DNA from: Micromonospora matsumotoense
GTDB taxonomy: Bacteria > Actinomycetota > Actinomycetes > Mycobacteriales > Micromonosporaceae
Reading direction: 5' to 3'
Assembly (NCBI RefSeq): GCF_900091525.1
Contig: NZ_FMCU01000015.1
Span: 113,921-177,920, forward strand
Length of the DNA stretch: 64,000 bases
In this document: positions 60,836 to 64,000 of the stretch, in pieces
How positions within the stretch are numbered: position 1 is the first letter of the stretch
How the letters are laid out: the number at the start of each line of letters is the position of its first letter
The notes under the pieces: model-generated
Seen by the model: only the letters and a program-made list of their open reading frames with translations
Database searches by the model: none
Told to the model about the DNA's origin: nothing
Program-made: the position numbers and the translations under genes

Positions 60836-61369
60836 TCACTCCTTGATCTGGTACGTCGGCCGGATGACCGCCCGCGCCAGGGTGTGGAACGCCAGGTTGA
60901 AGCCGACGTACGCGGGGCTGGCGTCCGGCCCGACGTCGAGCGTGTCGACGTCGACCGCGTGCACGGCGAAGACGTACCGGTGCGGGCGGTCGCCCGGCGG
61001 CGGGGCCGCGCCGCCGTAACCGGTGTCGCCGTAGTCGTTGCGGACGCTGAACGCCCCACCCAGGTCGGCCTCCTGGACACCGGTCGGCAGGCTGGTCGTC
61101 GAGGCGGGGACGTCGACCAGCACCCAGTGCCAGAAGCCGCTGCCGGTCGGGGCGTCCGGGTCGAAGCAGGTCACCACGAAGCTCTTCGTCCCGGCCGGGA
61201 AGCCCGACCAGGCCAGCTGCGGGGAGACGTTCTCGCCACCGGTGCTGCCGTGCGCGTACCGGGCGTCCATCGGCTCGCCGTTGTGCACGTCGTCGCTGGT
61301 CAGGTCGAACGACGACACGGTCGGCAGCAGCTCGTACGGGTCCGGGGCGATCGGTCGTTCCAGGGTCAT
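60836..61369 (-). CDS. PEBP-like protein (YbhB/YbcL family)
   Basis: A 177-residue protein of normal family length. Family markers include FDPDAPTGSGFWHWVLVDVP, the GYGGAAPPPGDRPHRYVFAV ligand-pocket region and the N-terminal NVSPQLAWSGFPAG. These phosphatidylethanolamine-binding-protein relatives bind small anionic ligands; no enzymatic role is established in bacteria. It has no signal peptide, so it is cytoplasmic. Confidence 0.9.
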   Translation of the reverse strand: MTLERPIAPDPYELLPTVSSFDLTSDDVHNGEPMDARYAHGSTGGENVSPQLAWSGFPAGTKSFVVTCFDPDAPTGSGFWHWVLVDVPASTTSLPTGVQEADLGGAFSVRNDYGDTGYGGAAPPPGDRPHRYVFAVHAVDVDTLDVGPDASPAYVGFNLAFHTLARAVIRPTYQIKE

Positions 61370-61533
61370 CGGGAAGGTTCCTTCCGGTGTACGCGATTTC
61401 CTCCGCCCCTTCTTACCCCGTCCGCCCCTCCTACCCCGCCGGGCCGGGACGACGAACCGGAAGTTCCGCGTACCGTCGGACCGCCAGAATGAGGGGACGC
61501 GGCCGACGGGCCGGCCGACGACCGGGAGGGCAC

Positions 61534-61914
61534 ATGCGGGACACCGAACGTGAGGCGGAACTGTTGGAGGCGGAGCGCCGCCTCCAGACCGCCCAACGGG
61601 CCGGCGATGTGGCCGCGCTCGACGCCCTGCTCGACGACCGGCTGATCGCCGTCGGGCCGGACGGGCGCACCTTCGGCAAGGAGGACGACCTGGCCGCCCA
61701 CCGCAGCGGCAGCTCGGTGCTCGACGAACTGGTGGAGGAGGAGCTGGAGCTGGTCGTCGCCGGCACCACCGGGGTGACGTTCTTCCGGGGGCGGGTCAGC
61801 GGCACCTTCGCGGGTGCGCCGTTCGCGGCGCGGCTGCGCTACACCCGCACCTGGGCGTACGACGACGAGTACGGCTGGCGCATCCTCGCCGCCCACCTCA
61901 GCCCCGTCCCCTGA
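61534..61914 (+). CDS. DUF4440/SnoaL-like protein
   Basis: A 126-residue NTF2-like fold: N-terminal helices (LLEAERRLQTAQRAGDVAAL), LLDDRLIAVGPDGRTFGKED, then four strands with GVTFFRGRVSGTFAGAPF and a final GWRILAAHLSPVP. DUF4440 proteins are small cone-shaped domains, sometimes enzymes, often of unknown role. The ATG at 61534 has GGGAGGG before it; the longer frame upstream is unlikely. Confidence 0.85.
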   Translation: MRDTEREAELLEAERRLQTAQRAGDVAALDALLDDRLIAVGPDGRTFGKEDDLAAHRSGSSVLDELVEEELELVVAGTTGVTFFRGRVSGTFAGAPFAARLRYTRTWAYDDEYGWRILAAHLSPVP

Positions 61915-61946
61915 CTGCCGGACGAGCCAGCGACGACTCTCACCGA

Positions 61947-62270
61947 TCAGGACTCGATCCGGGCGGCGGTCCGGGCTTCATCCGACGGACAAGGGCGGCG
62001 CGCACCTGGGGAATGCCGCTGGTCGTGCTGGGCGCGGGGCCTGGGTGCCGGTTGCTGGCGCTGTAGTTTCGCCGGCTGCACGAAGATCGACCGCCGGACG
62101 ACCGCATCGCCCTTGGCGTCCAGTTGGTAGACGTCGAGCCAGCACCACCCGTCGTAGGTGATCCAGTCGAGCACCCGGATGACCCGGCACCAGATCGGCT
62201 TGATGAACTGCACGGTGGCGGCGCGGGTGACGTACACCAGGTCGCCGGCCTTCGGCAGTGGCGCGTTCAT
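61947..62270 (-). CDS. small hypothetical protein
   Basis: A 107-residue protein of an SH3-like appearance: KAGDLVYVTRAATVQFIKP, RVIRVLDWITYDGWCWLDVY and AVVRRSIFVQPAKLQ. I recall similar short proteins as widespread in Micromonospora genomes, without known function. The C-terminal 35 residues are Arg/Pro-rich and probably disordered, or the product of a changed 3' end. It diverges from the GntR-like pair. Confidence 0.7.
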   Translation of the reverse strand: MNAPLPKAGDLVYVTRAATVQFIKPIWCRVIRVLDWITYDGWCWLDVYQLDAKGDAVVRRSIFVQPAKLQRQQPAPRPRAQHDQRHSPGARRPCPSDEARTAARIES

Positions 62271-62300
62271 CGATGGCCCCAGACTATCCGGAGATCCGCC

Positions 62301-62515
62301 ATGCCCATCCCCATGTCCTCACGCCAGATCGCCGACGACCTCAGCGCCCGCATCCGTATCCGCCGGGCTCCAAGCTGCCGTCCCTGCGGGAGTTGGCCGA
62401 CCTGCACTCCGTCAGCGTGTCCACCATCCAGCGCGCCCTGGAACTCACCCGGGACCGGGGCCTCACTGTCGGCCGGGCCGGCGCGGGGGTGTACGTGACC
62501 GAGGGCTTAGGTTGA
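62301..62515 (+). pseudogene. frameshifted GntR-type regulator
   Basis: From ATG 62301 the frame gives MPIPMSSRQIADDLSARIR, the start of a short GntR protein; the continuation YPPGSKLPSLRELADLHSVS and the wing GLTVGRAGAGVYVTEG lie in another frame. The shift is near 62355-62365, where a few bases between RIR and YPPG seem to be missing. If real, the product is inactive; a sequencing error is the alternative. Confidence 0.7.
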
Positions 62516-62519
62516 GGCG

Positions 62520-62762
62520 ATGGTCGACCAGTTCTCGCCGACGCCCCTGTACGTGCAGCTCGCCGACCTGATCGCCAAGCGCATCGAGTCGGGAGAGTTG
62601 CAGCCGCTCAAGCCGCTACCGAGCGAGCTGCGGCTACAGCAGGAGTACGGGGTGGCACGGGGCACGGTCCGCGCGGCGATCGCCCTGCTACGGGAACGCG
62701 GGCTGGTCATGACCATGCCCCAGCGCGGTACCTACGTCACCGAGAGCCGCACGAAGACGTAG
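62520..62762 (+). CDS. short GntR-type transcriptional regulator
   Basis: An 80-residue protein that is essentially a lone GntR winged helix: PLYVQLADLIAKRIESGELQ, LPSELRLQQEYGVARGTVRA, and the wing LVMTMPQRGTYVTE. The effector domain of larger GntR proteins is absent, as is common in actinobacterial plasmid/ICE regulators. It starts 4 bases after the frameshifted GntR gene and is probably its tandem duplicate. Confidence 0.87.
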   Translation: MVDQFSPTPLYVQLADLIAKRIESGELQPLKPLPSELRLQQEYGVARGTVRAAIALLRERGLVMTMPQRGTYVTESRTKT

Positions 62763-62821
62763 CCCGAGTTGATTCCGCCTGGTCGGCGCGGGTAGTCCAG
62801 ATGACGCCAGTAGCTGGAACG

Positions 62822-62843
62822 GTAGAACATTTAGTTCTACAAT
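62822..62843 (+). promoter_or_regulatory. palindromic operator with -10 box of the toxin-antitoxin genes
   Basis: A perfect inverted repeat GTAGAAC-ATTTA-GTTCTAC (62822-62840) overlaps TACAAT (62838-62843), which ends 7 bases before the ATG at 62851 with no ribosome site. An antitoxin dimer bound here would block the promoter, as is usual for these pairs. Confidence 0.7.
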
Positions 62844-62850
62844 CGGTTTC

Positions 62851-63129
62851 ATGGAGCGCATCGGTGTCCGGGAGCTGAACCAGAACACGAGCCAGGTGTT
62901 GGCCCGGGTGAGTGGCGGCGAGACCGTGGAGATCACCGATCGAGGCCACCCGATCGCCCGACTTGTTCCAGTAGGTGACGAGAGATCGGTGTTGGCCAAG
63001 TTGGTGGCCGCAGGGCGAGCCGTCGCCCCCACCGGCAGTGGCTCTGTGCCGCTTCCACCGAAGCTCGGTGACGAGAACGTGGACGTGGCCGCTTCGCTCG
63101 CAGCGATGCGTGACGAGGAGCGCTGGTGA
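62851..63129 (+). CDS. Phd/YefM-type antitoxin
   Basis: A 92-residue protein. The N-terminal 50 residues are the Phd/YefM DNA-binding domain (MERIGVRELNQNTSQVLARV, then GETVEITDRGHPIARLVP). The C-terminal 40 residues are flexible, the part that normally neutralises the toxin. The last four bases overlap the toxin start (GTGA). The palindrome upstream is its likely target. Confidence 0.9.
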   Translation: MERIGVRELNQNTSQVLARVSGGETVEITDRGHPIARLVPVGDERSVLAKLVAAGRAVAPTGSGSVPLPPKLGDENVDVAASLAAMRDEERW

Positions 63130-63536
63130 TCTATCTCGATTCCGCCGCCGTCGTCAAGCTGGTCCGACAGGAGGAGTGCAGCACAGACCTCGTCTCCTGG
63201 CTCAACGCGCACGACGACGTCCCGCTGGTCTCCTCCGCCCTCGTCGAGGTGGAAGTGCCCAGAGCGCTGCGCCGGTCAGCTCCGCAGGCGTTGATCGGAG
63301 TGCCGGCTGCCGTCGGACGGCTGTTCCGACTGGAGATTGACAGCACGATCCGGGCGACCGCAGCCACGTTCGCCGAGCCGATGCTCCGCAGCCTCGACGC
63401 CATCCACCTGGCCACCGCCCACGTGCTGACCAACGAATCCGGCACGGCACTCACCGCCTTCGTCACCTACGACCGACGGCTGCTCGAATGCGCCAAGGAA
63501 GCAGGACTACCCACAGCAAGCCCCGGCCAGAACTGA
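63126..63536 (+). CDS. PIN-domain toxin (VapC type)
   Basis: A 136-residue ribonuclease. The PIN acidic residues are present: YLDSAAVVKLV (Asp 5), SSALVEVEVPRAL (Glu), RSLDAIHLATA (Asp) and VTYDRRLLECAKEAGL (final Asp). VapC toxins cut tRNA or other RNA and are held inactive by their antitoxin. GTG start overlaps the antitoxin stop, giving translational coupling. Confidence 0.9.
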   Translation: MIYLDSAAVVKLVRQEECSTDLVSWLNAHDDVPLVSSALVEVEVPRALRRSAPQALIGVPAAVGRLFRLEIDSTIRATAATFAEPMLRSLDAIHLATAHVLTNESGTALTAFVTYDRRLLECAKEAGLPTASPGQN

Positions 63537-63923
63537 CACCCGACGCGCCCCTGCCCTTGCACAAACTCCGGCCATCCGTCCGGCAACGCGGCCATGACAT
63601 CGGCTGCGGCCCTCACTTGTGCGACCTGGCGCCCCCGTTCGGAATATCCGATTCGAGTGGCGGGCGTGGGGGCTGCGGCTCACAGCGGCAAACGCACTCT
63701 GACTGGACGTTTCCTTCACCTTCGCGCCAGTGTGACCGATTGGCGCCCCGGCCTTGGCGGGGCAACATGTCCCACTCGGGCCAGAATAGCCCCATCCCAC
63801 CCGGCTCCACCCTGACCGGAAACGCAGCATTTCACCCCGGGATCGTGTCTGGTTCACATTCGGCTATACATCGACGGACATGACGTCCGCCGACCCGGTG
63901 CCACGGCACCGTACGCCTGAATC
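63537..63923. other. intergenic before the IS element
   Basis: No gene is recognised. The left inverted repeat of the IS must lie within the last hundred or so bases, but it cannot be identified without the right end. Confidence 0.45.
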
Positions 63924-64000
63924 ATGACCGCGCGACGAGCCTATCCGTCCGACCTATCCGACGCCCGATGGGCCCTGATCGCACCCCGTCTGACCGCATG
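63924..64000 (+). mobile_element. IS5-family transposase, 5' end, cut by the window
   Basis: The first 25 codons read MTARRAYPSDLSDARWALIA and PRLTA, matching the start of IS5/IS1182-like transposases of actinobacteria (YPSDLSDARWALI is nearly invariant there). Everything downstream lies outside the window, so completeness cannot be judged. Confidence 0.8.

Noticed and set aside
1..64000. CRISPR array, rRNA genes or a metabolite riboswitch
   Set aside because: No regularly spaced repeats of CRISPR type, no rRNA core sequences and no known riboswitch cores were seen when reading through the window.

Overview
The sequence is very GC-rich, with actinomycete codon bias and actinomycete families throughout (DUF2637, SARP/BTAD regulators, DUF4314, an IdeR-type iron box, leaderless-style starts). 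The protein set most resembles Micromonospora or another Micromonosporaceae; this is inference from family resemblance, not from a marker gene. About 51 kb on the left looks like acquired DNA. About 13 kb on the right (from the tRNA-Arg/tRNA-Ser pair) looks like core chromosome with some small mobile items.

Region 1 (0-8.1 kb) is a conjugation module of Gram-positive type: pilin-like protein, VirB6/TrbL-like channel protein, PrgI-like protein, VirB4 ATPase, VirD4/TraG-like coupling ATPase and a replication-relaxation protein. Four consecutive genes overlap by ATGA/GTGA, so this is one tightly coupled operon. Region 2 (8.5-27.4 kb) holds about twenty mostly unknown plasmid/ICE-type genes with a few recognisable parts: a GGDEF protein, a bifunctional-looking cell-wall hydrolase that would open peptidoglycan for the channel, a MoxR AAA ATPase with a VWA partner, a DUF4314 protein, and a HAD phosphatase-like protein. 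At least ten genes have a GC-rich hairpin ending 18-45 bases before the start codon. Region 3 (27.4-29.8 kb) is a broken DUF4262 gene followed by an AT-richer lipoprotein plus membrane-protein pair, apparently an insertion. Region 4 (29.9-38.3 kb) is a divergent cluster: a DUF2637 protein and a LysM-BTAD membrane regulator to the left, an Hsp70-like membrane protein, a 27-codon CxxC ORF and a second BTAD membrane regulator to the right. Four hexamers with a 10-bp period lie between the two arms. Region 5 (38.3-44.3 kb) is a decaying end, with an integrase remnant, a coiled-coil protein, a pentapeptide-repeat protein, a headless exonuclease, a frameshifted nucleotidyltransferase, an intact P-loop kinase and an ABC-transporter tail.

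Region 6 (44.4-51.1 kb) is a tRNA-Arg(ACG) hotspot. Two partial copies of the tRNA 3' half (44431-44480 and 46943-46994) lie to the left of the intact tRNA gene (51052-51124). They delimit two small islands: one with an unknown protein plus an XRE-ImmA/IrrE metallopeptidase, the other with an unknown 433-aa protein, a GNAT acetyltransferase and an XRE regulator. The simplest reading is that three elements accumulated one after another at the same tRNA.

Region 7 (51.1-64 kb) carries tRNA-Arg(ACG), tRNA-Ser(GCT), a Pro/Ala-rich protein, a CPBP protease divergent from a flavohaemoglobin, an XRE-peptide deformylase fusion, an iron-box-controlled FhuF-like reductase, a GT-C glycosyltransferase, a methyltransferase, a PEBP protein, a DUF4440 protein, two GntR-type genes (the first frameshifted), a Phd/VapC-type toxin-antitoxin pair with a palindromic operator, and the beginning of an IS5-family transposase cut by the window end. 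The far left end of the conjugative element, and therefore any working integrase, lies outside the window.
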